Shown here: positions 50,474 through 59,846 of the stretch, piece after piece
How positions within the stretch are numbered: position 1 is the stretch's first letter
Layout: every line of letters begins with the position of its first letter
NCBI GenBank assembly: GCA_963761035.1
Contig: CAVXFH010000002.1
Span: 1,798,001-1,862,000 of the forward strand
DNA from: JARRQJ01 sp963761035
Lineage (GTDB): Bacteria > Pseudomonadota > Gammaproteobacteria > DRLM01
Direction: 5' to 3'
Length of the DNA: 64,000 nt
Translations under genes and position numbers: made by a program
Notes under the pieces: generated by a model
Told to the model about the DNA's origin: nothing
The model's input: only the letters and a program-made list of their open reading frames with translations
Database searches by the model: none

Positions 50474-52101
50474 GTCAGCTGTTTCCTCCTCGGATCGGCA
50501 AAGACGATACGAAAACAACCGCCTCCCCCGGGCGTCGGTATGTAATTGAGACGCGCCTGATTAGATTCGCATAACTCCCGTGAGATGTACAAGCCGAGGC
50601 CGGTTCCTTTGGGTTCGGTGGTGAAAAAGGGCTCAAAAAGGTGATCCAGCGCATCCTGAGAGACGCCGGGGCCGGAGTCTATCACTTCAAGGAACGGATT
50701 TACCGATTCGTTATTGATGCCGCCGTGTAATGTCAGGCGAAGGTTCCCAGTTTGTTTTACACTGTAACGCAGGCCGTTATGGCATAGATTCCACAGCACT
50801 TGGTTGAGCTGCGAGGGATCGATACGCACCAAGGTATCCGGCGGTGCAATGTCGATGGTGATATAACGGATGTCTATCCCTTGCGTGTTGCAAAAGGTTG
50901 TGACGAAATCCTGTAACCAGGGTTTGAGCGGAAACTCTTCGGGGTGGGAGCGCTGGCGGCGGCTGAGCTGCAGGATATTCTCGACGATGGCGTTCATGCG
51001 TTGCGAATGCTGTTGGATGATGTCGGTAAGGCGGGTATCACTCTCCTGTAGTTGCGGGGACTCTGCCAGCAGTTGCCCGGCATGGCTGATGGCGCCGAGG
51101 GGATTGCGGATTTCATGGGCGATACTGGCGGTGAGGCGGCCCAGTGAGGCAAGTTTCATTTGCTGCGCCTGTTGGGCGGTTGCGGCGGTGTCCTCCAGAA
51201 AGATCAGTGTCCCTGCCGCGCCCAATTTGGCGAAGCGCGGCAGGATCTCGGGGCTGGTAGGTGCAGGATGAAACGACTGGGTGTCGTGGCCTGGGTTTTC
51301 CTGCCATAGCACCAGATAGGCCGCCAAGGGGGGGGAGAGGTCCGCCAAGCGCTGCGGCTTCGGACGAGTAACAGCGCCTAAGAGATGCCACGCCGACTCG
51401 TTGATGAGTCGTACCCGTTGTTGCGGGTCGATAACGATGACCCCGGTTTGCATGCGCTGGATCACATAATCGGTGAGTTGCTGCATATTGGCGAGATCGA
51501 TGCCGCGCTGCGCGGCCAGCGCCTCGCCCTCGCGGGCGCGCCTCGCCAGCAGATGGGCGAGGATCGCCGTGGTGAAAAAGGTGGCGCCGAGTATGCCGGC
51601 GTGGGTGAAATTGGGCCCGGGAGCGATATGCTTGACCATGATGTATAACTCTTCGCTCAGGACGGTGAGGACAGTGATGGCGGCATAGAGAATCGCCATC
51701 TGTCCGCTCATCAGCATGCCGCCGCCGGCCAGCGCCACGATCAACAAGGTGCCCAGCCCGCTGCGTATACCGCCGCTGGCATACATCAATAGAATGATGC
51801 AGAAAATATCCGCCAGGATTTGTGTATATAGCTGCAGAGGGAAATTAGGCTTTCGCCAGCGGATGCACACGATGGCCAGCAGTGCAAACATAAGGTAGCC
51901 GATGCTGGTAACTCGAAAAAGGTGATGATCCTGTTCGCCCAAGGGGGGCCAGTCGAGATTGATGACGGCGACTAAACTGAACAGTCCCGCCAATATCAGG
52001 CGATAAAGGGTGAGTAGGCTTAATGGTTTCCAGGTTTGGCGGTACAGTTTGTCTTCCGCCGGCGAGGAAACTTTATTTACGGTGCGAGGCTGGTCAATCA
52101 T
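50470..52101 (-). CDS. pilS: Sensor histidine kinase PilS
   Basis: The protein has 543 residues. Six membrane helices (~30-195) precede a PAS domain (~215-320). The H box is SIAHEIRNPLGAI, followed by the N box LCHNGLRYS, G1 as VIDSGPGV and G2 as GTGLGLYI. It senses pilin status and phosphorylates PilR. Confidence 0.95.
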   Translation of the reverse strand: MIDQPRTVNKVSSPAEDKLYRQTWKPLSLLTLYRLILAGLFSLVAVINLDWPPLGEQDHHLFRVTSIGYLMFALLAIVCIRWRKPNFPLQLYTQILADIFCIILLMYASGGIRSGLGTLLIVALAGGGMLMSGQMAILYAAITVLTVLSEELYIMVKHIAPGPNFTHAGILGATFFTTAILAHLLARRAREGEALAAQRGIDLANMQQLTDYVIQRMQTGVIVIDPQQRVRLINESAWHLLGAVTRPKPQRLADLSPPLAAYLVLWQENPGHDTQSFHPAPTSPEILPRFAKLGAAGTLIFLEDTAATAQQAQQMKLASLGRLTASIAHEIRNPLGAISHAGQLLAESPQLQESDTRLTDIIQQHSQRMNAIVENILQLSRRQRSHPEEFPLKPWLQDFVTTFCNTQGIDIRYITIDIAPPDTLVRIDPSQLNQVLWNLCHNGLRYSVKQTGNLRLTLHGGINNESVNPFLEVIDSGPGVSQDALDHLFEPFFTTEPKGTGLGLYISRELCESNQARLNYIPTPGGGGCFRIVFADPRRKQLT

Positions 52102-52209
52102 CCTTATTCGACCTGCAACGGTAATTATCCGTGGGAAGAAGGTATGTGGATTTTACATCGGCGGCTAGCTATCTTAACTAAAGAGGCACGATTTATTTTG
52201 CGTGCAATG

Positions 52210-52437
52210 TTATGACGATCGCCCGTGCTGCCGACGGTGTTCTTGACAGCAATAATGTTGCCCTTGATCGGAGATCGCTTCCGCCTTGGGCAGGTGGAGT
52301 CCGCATTGAGCGCAACGTACCGTATCTTTCGCCGTGACGTCTGGGGAGGGAGAAGATGGTTTTTTGAAGAAGCGCCGCATCATAGAAAGCGCCAGCCAAA
52401 TGACTAGCGCGATGACAATAAGCCGGGCCAAATTCAT
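52210..52437 (-). CDS. PP0621-type small zinc-ribbon membrane protein
   Basis: The protein has 75 residues: an N-terminal helix (ARLIVIALVIWLALSMM), a short polar linker, and CAQCGLHLP with a later HYCCQEH forming a possible zinc site. Small proteins of this layout (PP0621 family) commonly lie next to pilSR in pseudomonads. The function is unknown. Confidence 0.75.
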   Translation of the reverse strand: MNLARLIVIALVIWLALSMMRRFFKKPSSPSPDVTAKDTVRCAQCGLHLPKAEAISDQGQHYCCQEHRRQHGRSS

Positions 52438-52449
52438 AATGGGTACGCC

Positions 52450-52526
52450 TGGTCGGGGTGAGAGGATTCGAACCTCCGGCCCCTGCCTCCCGAAGGCAGT
52501 GCTCTACCAGGCTGAGCTACACCCCG
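52450..52526 (-). tRNA. tRNA-Pro (CGG anticodon)
   Basis: A 77-nt cloverleaf is encoded on the reverse strand, including the CCA end. The acceptor stem is CGGGGTG/CACCCCG, the anticodon stem CTGCC/GGCAG with loop TTCGGGA (anticodon CGG), and the T loop GTTCGAATC. It starts 2 bp after the ispB stop codon. Confidence 0.96.
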
Positions 52527-52527
52527 T

Positions 52528-53496
52528 TTAATGGTTGCGTTGAACGGCAAAGGCAGCGAGTGCATACATGGCATCTTTGTAGGGCGAGGAAGGGATAGCT
52601 TCTAGAGCCGCCATCGCTTGTTCGGACTCCCGCTGCGCTGCGCCGGCAGTGTACGCGATGGCACCGGTGGATTCAATGGCCTGGATGACTTGAGCGATGG
52701 TATCGCGCCCCCCGTTTTCAATGGCATGGCGGATGAAGGTACTCTGTTCCGCCGAACTGTTGCGCAAGGCATAAATGAGCGGCAGGGTGGGTTTGCCCTC
52801 AGCCAGATCGTCGCCGACGTTTTTGCCGATTTGCTCCGGCGAAGCGCTGTAATCCAGTACGTCATCGACGAGTTGAAAAGCAGTGCCGAGATGAATGCCA
52901 TATTGGCTCATGGCTTGCCGCTGGGCGGCGTTCTGATCGCTGATGACGGCGCCAATTTCGGCCGCTGCCTCGAACAGCTTGGCGGTCTTGGAACGGATCA
53001 CCTCTAAGTAGCGTTCCTCGGTAGTGTCGGCATCGTGGCAGTTGAGGAGTTGCAGGACCTCGCCCTCGGCAATGGTGTTGGTGGCATGCGACATGATTTC
53101 CATGACCTGCATATTGCCCACCTCAACCATCATTTCGAATGCCCGGGAATAGAGGAAGTCCCCTACCAGCACGCTGGCCTCATTGCCCCAGATGGAATTG
53201 GCGGTCTCGTGGCCCCTGCGCAGTTCCGAGGCATCGACCACATCGTCGTGGAGCAGGGTGGCGGTGTGGATGAACTCGACGACGGCCGACAGCGTGATGT
53301 GATGCCGGTCGCCGTAGCCAAAGGCCCGAGAGCTGAGCAACACCAAAATGGGACGCAAGCGCTTGCCGCCGCTGTTAATAATGTATTGACCCATTTGGTT
53401 GATCATTACCACGTCGGACCGCAGCCGGGACCCAATCAGGTCATTGACGGCGCGCAGGTCGCCCGCCACGAGCTTGTGTACTGCTTGGATATCCAT
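52528..53496 (-). CDS. ispB: Octaprenyl diphosphate synthase
   Basis: The protein has 322 residues, a trans-prenyltransferase. The aspartate-rich motifs are LLHDDVVDASELRRG and QLVDDVLDYSAS. It makes the side chain of ubiquinone; the chain length is not decided by sequence alone. The gene is divergent from rplU, the usual arrangement. Confidence 0.96.
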   Translation of the reverse strand: MDIQAVHKLVAGDLRAVNDLIGSRLRSDVVMINQMGQYIINSGGKRLRPILVLLSSRAFGYGDRHHITLSAVVEFIHTATLLHDDVVDASELRRGHETANSIWGNEASVLVGDFLYSRAFEMMVEVGNMQVMEIMSHATNTIAEGEVLQLLNCHDADTTEERYLEVIRSKTAKLFEAAAEIGAVISDQNAAQRQAMSQYGIHLGTAFQLVDDVLDYSASPEQIGKNVGDDLAEGKPTLPLIYALRNSSAEQSTFIRHAIENGGRDTIAQVIQAIESTGAIAYTAGAAQRESEQAMAALEAIPSSPYKDAMYALAAFAVQRNH

Positions 53497-53587
53497 GTGT
53501 CAGTCGGAAAGGTGCGCGGAACGTTGCATGCTAGCGGGGCCGGGCCTGCTTTGCAATTGGGCGTAGAGTTTGCGCCGCAAGAGAGAT

Positions 53588-53616
53588 TTGACGCTTGTCC
53601 GATATGTCGCTAAAAT
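53588..53616 (+). promoter_or_regulatory. Sigma-70 promoter of rplU-rpmA
   Basis: TTGACG (53588-53593), 17-bp spacer, TAAAAT (53611-53616), 70 bp before the rplU ATG. Confidence 0.75.
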
Positions 53617-53686
53617 CCCCGCTCTTTTTACCGAGTTAATGGGCTTTCCCGGGGCATTTTTGGGAAAGCTATTGGAGAACAAAGAC

Positions 53687-54001
53687 ATGTACGCAGTTAT
53701 CGTCACGGGCGGCAAACAATACCGGGTTTCGGAGGGTGATACCCTCAAGGTGGAACTGCTCCCAGCGGCGGCAGGCAGTACCGTCGAATTAGATCGTGTG
53801 CTGATGGTGGGAGAAGGAGCGGACGTCAAGGTTGGCGCGCCTTACGTGGAGGGCGGTAAGGTCACCGCCACCGTTAAATCCCATGGCCGTGCCGACAAGA
53901 TTCATATCGTCAAATTCCGGCGCCGCAAGCACTTCCGCAAACAGATGGGTCATCGCCAGCATTACACGGAATTACAGATCACCGGCATTAGCGCCGGTTA
54001 A
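53687..54001 (+). CDS. rplU: 50S ribosomal protein L21
   Basis: ATG 53687 (MYAVIVTGGKQYRVSEG) follows TTGGAGAAC and gives 104 residues. Typical features are VELDRVLMVGEG, KVGAPYVEGGKVTA, HIVKFRRRKHFRKQMGHRQH and YTELQITGIS. It precedes rpmA by 26 bp. Confidence 0.97.
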   Translation: MYAVIVTGGKQYRVSEGDTLKVELLPAAAGSTVELDRVLMVGEGADVKVGAPYVEGGKVTATVKSHGRADKIHIVKFRRRKHFRKQMGHRQHYTELQITGISAG

Positions 54002-54027
54002 TTCTTTCTTATTAGAGGTCTTTCGCC

Positions 54028-54285
54028 ATGGCACACAAAAAAGCAGGCGGCAGCAGCCGTAACGGTCGTGATTCCCAAGCCAAGCGTCTGGGGGTCAAGC
54101 GTTTCGGTGACCAGCAGGTGGCGGCCGGTAATATCCTGATCCGCCAGCGCGGTACCCATTTCCATCCCGGTGTAAACGTAGGTTGCGGGCGGGATCATAC
54201 CTTGTTCGCCTTGGTGGACGGCAAGGTGAAGTTTGAGACCAAGGGCGCCGAACAGCGTACCTTTGTGAGCGTGGTTCCCGCCTAA
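54028..54285 (+). CDS. rpmA: 50S ribosomal protein L27
   Basis: The protein has 85 residues. The N-terminus MAHKKAGGSSRNGRDS reaches the peptidyl-transferase centre. GVKRFGDQQVAAGNILIRQRG is the family core. A terminator follows at 54326. Confidence 0.97.
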   Translation: MAHKKAGGSSRNGRDSQAKRLGVKRFGDQQVAAGNILIRQRGTHFHPGVNVGCGRDHTLFALVDGKVKFETKGAEQRTFVSVVPA

Positions 54286-54325
54286 GTCTTGCGGGGCCTC
54301 ATGGCCTCGTATGCCCAATCGCAGC

Positions 54326-54355
54326 CCCCGCCTCTTCGGCGGGGTTTTTATTTTT
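54326..54355 (+). terminator. Rho-independent terminator after rpmA
   Basis: CCCCGCC-TCTTC-GGCGGGG followed by TTTTTATTTTT. Confidence 0.95.
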
Positions 54356-54419
54356 AACGAGATGCAAGGGGACAGTTGCCGGCAGAAGTTTTCCCCGATT
54401 ATTTCTTGTATCTTAATGT

Positions 54420-55457
54420 ATGAAATTCGTCGATGAAGTAACTATCCAGGTGCAAGCGGGCAACGGCGGTGACGGCTGTGCCAGCTTCCGTCGTGAAAAA
54501 TTCATCCCCTTCGGCGGTCCCGATGGCGGGGACGGCGGCGATGGCGGCAGCGTCTACCTGGTGGCGGACGTCAATCTCAACACCTTGGTGGATTTTCGCT
54601 ATACCCGCAAATTCCGCGCTGAGCGCGGTGAAAACGGCATGGGCCGCGACTGCACCGGCAAGGGCGGCGAGGATAAACGGATTGCCGTGCCGGTTGGAAC
54701 CGTAGTGAGCGACGCCGAAAGCGGCGAGCTAATAGGCGATCTGACCGCCGCCGGTCAGGTCTTATTGGTGGCCAAGGGCGGGGTGCACGGCGTTGGCAAC
54801 TCGCGCTTCAAAAGCAGCACCAACCGCACCCCGCGTCAGTTCACCAAGGGCACCCTCGGCGAATCGCGCAACCTCAAGCTGGAACTCAAACTCCTGGCGG
54901 ACGTGGGCCTGCTCGGCCTGCCCAACGCCGGCAAATCCACGCTGATTCGCGCCATCTCTGCGGCCCGCCCCAAAGTGGCGGATTACCCCTTTACCACGCT
55001 GTATCCCAACCTGGGGGTGGTGCGCGTCGGCGATCACCGCAGCTTTACCGTTGCGGATATTCCGGGATTGATCGAAGGTGCCGCGGAAGGCGCCGGTTTG
55101 GGCATACAGTTCCTCAAGCATGTGTCCCGCACCCGTTTATTATTGCACCTGGTCGATGTCGCCCCCTTTAGTGAGGCGCCGGACCCCGTCGAAGATGTTC
55201 AAACGATCGAACGTGAACTTGTCAAGTTCAGTTCCGAGTTGGCGGCACGGGAGCGATGGCTGATACTAAATAAGGTGGATTTAGTGCCGGCCGAGGAGCG
55301 CGATGCGCGTTGCCGGGACATCGTACAGCGTTTAGCCTGGCGAGGTCCGGTCTTCAAGATCGCTGCCATCAGCGGCGAAGGGACCCAGGATTTGGTATAT
55401 AAGGCGATGGGATATTTGGAAAGTAGGGAAGTGATAAGCGAGGAAAGAGAGGGCTAA
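54420..55457 (+). CDS. obgE: GTPase ObgE/CgtA
   Basis: The protein has 345 residues. The glycine-rich Obg domain (GNGGDGCASFRREKF) is followed by the G domain with GLPNAGKST, DIPGLIEGAAEG and NKVDLVP. It takes part in 50S ribosome assembly and in stringent control. It follows the rplU-rpmA terminator and has its own promoter region. proB is 49 bp downstream. Confidence 0.97.
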   Translation: MKFVDEVTIQVQAGNGGDGCASFRREKFIPFGGPDGGDGGDGGSVYLVADVNLNTLVDFRYTRKFRAERGENGMGRDCTGKGGEDKRIAVPVGTVVSDAESGELIGDLTAAGQVLLVAKGGVHGVGNSRFKSSTNRTPRQFTKGTLGESRNLKLELKLLADVGLLGLPNAGKSTLIRAISAARPKVADYPFTTLYPNLGVVRVGDHRSFTVADIPGLIEGAAEGAGLGIQFLKHVSRTRLLLHLVDVAPFSEAPDPVEDVQTIERELVKFSSELAARERWLILNKVDLVPAEERDARCRDIVQRLAWRGPVFKIAAISGEGTQDLVYKAMGYLESREVISEEREG

Positions 55458-55506
55458 GAACGGATATTTTTGCTCTTTGCGCTTTGACTCTTTACTCTGA
55501 TGGTTT

Positions 55507-56634
55507 ATGAAAACGCGCCATCAACTAAGCAAGGCGCGGCGTTGGGTGGTGAAGGTGGGGAGTTCCCTGCTTACCGCCAACGGCCGCGGTCTTGACCATG
55601 AGCTGATCGCCGCCTGGGCGGAACAGATTACCGCCTTACGGGGCAGCGGCGCCGAGGTAGTGCTGGTCTCGTCCGGCGCGGTGGCGGAAGGTATGCAGCG
55701 CTTGGGTTGGCGGCGGCGTCCCAACGCCTTGCACGAATTGCAGGCCGCGGCGGCGGTAGGCCAGATGGGCCTCATCCAGGCCTATGAATCGAGTTTCAAG
55801 CGCCATGGCGTCCATGCCGCGCAAATTCTCTTGACCCACGACGATCTGGCCAACCGCCAACGCTATCTCAATGCCCGCAGCACGCTACGTACCTTGCTGA
55901 AACTGGCGGTGGTGCCGGTGGTCAATGAAAACGACACCGTGGCGGTGGATGAAATTCGTTTCGGCGATAACGACACCTTGGCGGCCTTGGTGGCCAATCT
56001 TATCGAGGCTGAGGTACTGGTGTTGCTCACCGATCAGCCCGGCATGTATGACGCCGATCCCCGTTCTCATCCCGAGGCCGCGCTGATCCGCGAGGCGCGT
56101 GCCGACGATCCGGAGCTGGAGGCCATGGCCAAGCGCGGCGGGGTGGGCAGCCAGGGCCGGGGCGGCATGTTGACCAAAGTGCGCGCCGCCGGGCGGGCCG
56201 CCCGCTCCGGTGCCGCCACCGTCATCGCCTGGGGACGGGAGCCCGGGGTGCTCGGTCGCATCGCCGCCGGGGAAGAAGTGGGCACGTTGTTCGTGCCCGT
56301 CAGTGAGCCCATTGCAGCTCGCAAGCGCTGGCTAGCAGGGCAATTGCAGGCCAAAGGCAGACTTTTGCTGGATGAAGGGGCGGTGAAGGTTTTGCAGCAA
56401 TCGGGCCGCAGTCTGCTGCCGGTGGGGGTGAAAGGCGTAGAGGGGAATTTCCTCCGGGGTGAATTGGCCATTTGTATCGGTCCCGATGGGGTCGAGGTGG
56501 CCAAGGGCTTGGTCAATTACAGCGCCGAGGAGTCCCGCAAGATCATGGGACAAGCCAGCGAGCGCATCGAACCGCTGCTGGGTTATGTCGACGAGCCGGA
56601 ATTGATTCATCGCGATAATCTCGTGTTGCTGTGA
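55507..56634 (+). CDS. proB: Glutamate 5-kinase
   Basis: The protein has 375 residues. The amino-acid kinase domain (~1-260) contains VVKVGSSLLT, VLVSSGAVAEGM, PVVNENDTVAVDEIRFGDND and GGVGSQGRGGM. The C-terminal PUA domain (~280-365) is present. It starts proline synthesis. The order obgE-proB is conserved. Confidence 0.96.
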   Translation: MKTRHQLSKARRWVVKVGSSLLTANGRGLDHELIAAWAEQITALRGSGAEVVLVSSGAVAEGMQRLGWRRRPNALHELQAAAAVGQMGLIQAYESSFKRHGVHAAQILLTHDDLANRQRYLNARSTLRTLLKLAVVPVVNENDTVAVDEIRFGDNDTLAALVANLIEAEVLVLLTDQPGMYDADPRSHPEAALIREARADDPELEAMAKRGGVGSQGRGGMLTKVRAAGRAARSGAATVIAWGREPGVLGRIAAGEEVGTLFVPVSEPIAARKRWLAGQLQAKGRLLLDEGAVKVLQQSGRSLLPVGVKGVEGNFLRGELAICIGPDGVEVAKGLVNYSAEESRKIMGQASERIEPLLGYVDEPELIHRDNLVLL

Positions 56635-56664
56635 GGACATATCGCAACGGGCAACTGAATAATA

Positions 56665-56697
56665 AAATAAAAAAGCCGGTGCACATACAGCCGGCTT
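56665..56697 (-). terminator. Rho-independent terminator of rpsT
   Basis: On the reverse strand AAGCCGG / CCGGCTT with a ~11-nt loop is followed by TTTTATTTTATT. Confidence 0.85.
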
Positions 56698-56720
56698 GAT
56701 AAGCCCGAAAAAGAGAAAAC

Positions 56721-56990
56721 TTAGGCGGCGGGTAACGCGCGGATGCGAAGATTCAAGCGGCTCTTGTGGCGTGCGGCCTTGTTCTTGGAGATGATGCCCT
56801 TGCGTGCCATGCTGTCGATAATGGGGGTGGCAGCCTTGAGCGAGGCCGATGCGCTCGCTTTGTCGCCGCTCTGCGCGGCAAGGACGGTGTGCTTGATCGC
56901 CGAGCGGACCTTGGAGCGCTGACCTACATTGCGCTGGCGGCGTATTTCGCCCTGCCGCGCGCGTTTTTTTGCTTGAGACGTGTTAGCCAA
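56721..56990 (-). CDS. rpsT: 30S ribosomal protein S20
   Basis: The protein has 89 residues. The N-terminus is ANTSQAKKRARQGEIRRQRN, with SMARKGIISKNKAARHKSRL near the C-terminus. It binds 16S rRNA helices early in assembly. It is divergent from murJ. Confidence 0.97.
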   Translation of the reverse strand: MANTSQAKKRARQGEIRRQRNVGQRSKVRSAIKHTVLAAQSGDKASASASLKAATPIIDSMARKGIISKNKAARHKSRLNLRIRALPAA

Positions 56991-57032
56991 GGAAGGACTC
57001 CTAAAATCTGATTCTGGTACAAAGAGTCGCGT

Positions 57033-57061
57033 ATTTTGTGAGTTTTACCGCAGTTTGTCAA
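57033..57061 (-). promoter_or_regulatory. Promoter of rpsT
   Basis: On the reverse strand TTGACA (57061-57056), 17-bp spacer, CAAAAT (57038-57033), 43 bp before the rpsT ATG. Confidence 0.7.
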
Positions 57062-57153
57062 TTCCCGGCGGGAGACCAGCGGTCTGCCCGCTGCTGCCAG
57101 GAACGGGTAAACTGCATGCACTTTTTGGCTTGGGGATATAACAAAGGATAAGT

Positions 57154-58722
57154 ATGCCGAAGGGGCTGCTGAAGGCCACGGCAAATGTGAGTGCAATGAC
57201 CTTGATTTCGCGCGTCCTAGGCTTCGTGCGCGACATGGTTATCGCACGCCTATTCGGCGCCAGCGCCGCGGCCGATGCCTTTTTCGTGGCATTCAAGATT
57301 CCCAATCTCCTACGGCGCCTTACCGCCGAGGGGGCCTTTTCCCAGTCCTTCGTGCCGGTGTTATCGGAGTATCGCAGCCGCCGTGGCGAGTTGGAGGTCC
57401 CGCATCTTGTCGAACGGGTAGCGGGGACCCTGTTCGGCATCCTGACCGTACTCACCGTCGTCGGTGTGGCGGCGGCCCCGTTGCTGATCATGGCCTTTGC
57501 GCCGGGGTTCATCGACGAGGGCGATAAATTCGCTCTGGCTACCGCGCTGCTGCGCGTGACATTCCCTTATATCCTGCTGGTTTCGCTCTCTGCCCTGGCC
57601 GGCGCAATATTGAATAGCTACAGCCGCTTCGCGGTGCCGGCGCTGATGCCGGTGTTTCTCAATCTCTCGCTGATCGGCTGTGCGCTGTGGCTGGCGCCGC
57701 TGCTCGATGAACCCATCATGGCCTTGGCATGGGGGGTGTTTCTGGGCGGTATACTGCAACTGATACTCCAATTTCCGGCCTTACGCCGGATAGGTCTGCT
57801 GCGTCGGCCGCGCTGGGGGTGGCGCGATGCCGGGGTACAGCGCGTATTGAAGTTGATGTTGCCGGCGATCTTCGGCTCCTCGGTATCGCAAATCAATCTG
57901 CTGCTCAATACTGTTATCGCCTCGTTCATGGTGACCGGCAGCATTTCGTGGTTGTATTACTCCGATCGTTTGGTGGAATTACCGTTGGGCGTAATCGGCG
58001 TGGCCCTGGGCACGGTGATCCTGCCCAGCCTGTCGCGCAGCGTGGCGGACCGCTCGCAGGACGAATTTTCCCAAACCCTCGACTGGGGTATGCGGTGGGT
58101 GATGCTGATCGGTGTCCCGGCGACCGTGGGTTTGATGCTCTTGTCTGGGCCCTTATTGGCGACGCTGTTTTATTACGGTGAATTCAGCCGGCATGACCTG
58201 CAGATGTCGACTTATAGCCTCATTACCTATTCCTTCGGCTTACTGGCGTTTATGCAGGTGAAGGTTTTAGCGCCCGGGTTTTATGCCCGGCAGGATACGC
58301 GCACGCCGGTGCGTTTTGCCATGGTCTCTATCGCTGTCAACATGGGATTCAATTTGGTGGTGGTGGTCCCCATGATCGTCTTCGCCGTGCCGGCGCCGCA
58401 CGCGTCTCTGGCGTTGGCGACATCGGTGGCGGGCTATGTCAATGTCTGGCAGCTTTACCATGCCCTGCGCCGCGATGGCGCGTACCAACCTGCTGTCGGT
58501 TGGCGACGCTTGTTTGGTCAGATGGCTTTGGCCAACGCTGTCATGGCGGCCTTGCTGCTGATAGCCGTGCCTAACCTGGAGCAGTGGGCGGCCTGGGGCG
58601 CCACCACACGGGTGGCGAATCTCGCCTTGTGGGTAATGGCGGCGCTGGGGTCGTATGTCTCGACCTTGCGTCTGGCGGGGGTCAGTCTGCGGGAATTATT
58701 AGGACGTCACAACCGGACATAG
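57154..58722 (+). CDS. murJ: Lipid II flippase MurJ
   Basis: The protein has 522 residues and about 14 membrane helices (MOP superfamily). Conserved signatures: ISRVLGFVRDMVIARLFGA, FKIPNLLRRLTAEGAFSQSF and FYARQDTRTPVR. It moves the peptidoglycan precursor lipid II across the membrane. It lies between rpsT and ribF, as in many gammaproteobacteria. Confidence 0.97.
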   Translation: MPKGLLKATANVSAMTLISRVLGFVRDMVIARLFGASAAADAFFVAFKIPNLLRRLTAEGAFSQSFVPVLSEYRSRRGELEVPHLVERVAGTLFGILTVLTVVGVAAAPLLIMAFAPGFIDEGDKFALATALLRVTFPYILLVSLSALAGAILNSYSRFAVPALMPVFLNLSLIGCALWLAPLLDEPIMALAWGVFLGGILQLILQFPALRRIGLLRRPRWGWRDAGVQRVLKLMLPAIFGSSVSQINLLLNTVIASFMVTGSISWLYYSDRLVELPLGVIGVALGTVILPSLSRSVADRSQDEFSQTLDWGMRWVMLIGVPATVGLMLLSGPLLATLFYYGEFSRHDLQMSTYSLITYSFGLLAFMQVKVLAPGFYARQDTRTPVRFAMVSIAVNMGFNLVVVVPMIVFAVPAPHASLALATSVAGYVNVWQLYHALRRDGAYQPAVGWRRLFGQMALANAVMAALLLIAVPNLEQWAAWGATTRVANLALWVMAALGSYVSTLRLAGVSLRELLGRHNRT

Positions 58723-58777
58723 CGATGCTGAACACTGCTGATATACTGACCTCGCCGTCTTCCGAGAGAAACGTGTC

Positions 58778-59716
58778 ATGGAGTTGATCCGCGGCCTGCA
58801 TAATCTGCGGCTACGTCACCGCGGCTGCGTGGCCACCATCGGCAATTTCGATGGGGTGCACTTGGGGCATCAGGCCGTCTTGGGTCAATTGGCGGAGCGG
58901 GCGGCGGAGTGGGGGCTGCCTGCCGCGGTTATTACTTTCGAGCCGCAACCCATGGAATTTTTCGCCCATGATACGGTGCCGCCGCGTCTGACCCGCTTTC
59001 GAGAGAAGGTCCAGGCGCTGCGGCGTTTCTCCGTGGCGAGGGTAATATGTTTGCGTTTCAATCGCGCTCTGGCGGACATGCCCGCCGCGGAATTTATTCG
59101 GCGGTTGCTGGTGGATGGGTTGGCGGTGCGTTATTTGGTGGTCGGCGACGATTTTCGCTTCGGCAAGGCACGGCAAGGCGATTTTGCCATGCTGCAGGCT
59201 GCGGGTTATGCCAATGGGTTCCAGGTGGCCGCCATGCGCAGCTTCGACGTGGACGGGGTACGCGTGAGCAGTACGCGCATCCGCGAGGCGTTGGCGAGAG
59301 ACGATCTCGCCGGCGCGGAGAAATTGTTGGGGCGACCTTATCGTATGTGCGGACGTGTGGTGCATGGCGATGAGCGGGGACGAACCATCGGCTTTCCTAC
59401 CGCCAATATCCATTTACACCGACGGAGTTCGCCGGTGAGCGGAGTGTATGCGGTGGAGGTATTCGGCCTGGAGAAGGAGCCGCTGTCCGGCGTCGCTAAT
59501 GTGGGGTTGCGGCCTACGGTGGGCGGTACACAAAGCCGTTTGGAAGTGCATCTTCTGGATTTCGATGGCGATATTTATGGGCGTTATGTGCAGGTAGATT
59601 TCCTGCGCAAGTTGCGTCCCGAGCATCGTTTTGCGTCGCTGGAAGAACTGGTTGTGCAGATAGGCAAAGATACAGCGGCGGCCCGGACCTTTCATGCCGC
59701 GCGCAGGCTCGGTTAA
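58778..59716 (+). CDS. ribF: Riboflavin kinase / FAD synthetase
   Basis: The protein has 312 residues. The N-terminal FAD synthetase domain has ATIGNFDGVHLGHQAV and VSSTRIREAL. The C-terminal flavokinase domain has VVHGDERGRTIGFPTANI and GVANVGLRPTVGG. It makes FMN and FAD. It lies before ileS. Confidence 0.97.
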   Translation: MELIRGLHNLRLRHRGCVATIGNFDGVHLGHQAVLGQLAERAAEWGLPAAVITFEPQPMEFFAHDTVPPRLTRFREKVQALRRFSVARVICLRFNRALADMPAAEFIRRLLVDGLAVRYLVVGDDFRFGKARQGDFAMLQAAGYANGFQVAAMRSFDVDGVRVSSTRIREALARDDLAGAEKLLGRPYRMCGRVVHGDERGRTIGFPTANIHLHRRSSPVSGVYAVEVFGLEKEPLSGVANVGLRPTVGGTQSRLEVHLLDFDGDIYGRYVQVDFLRKLRPEHRFASLEELVVQIGKDTAAARTFHAARRLG

Positions 59717-59846
59717 GCGCCGAGAATATCGAGAAGAGTGAGTATTAATGTAAGCATGCCCGGTGCGAAAGGGTGTGGCGTAAACTAATCAGGTAATTTT
59801 CTCCGTGTCATCTAAGCGTATGAATATTTGAATGGGTAGAGGGCGT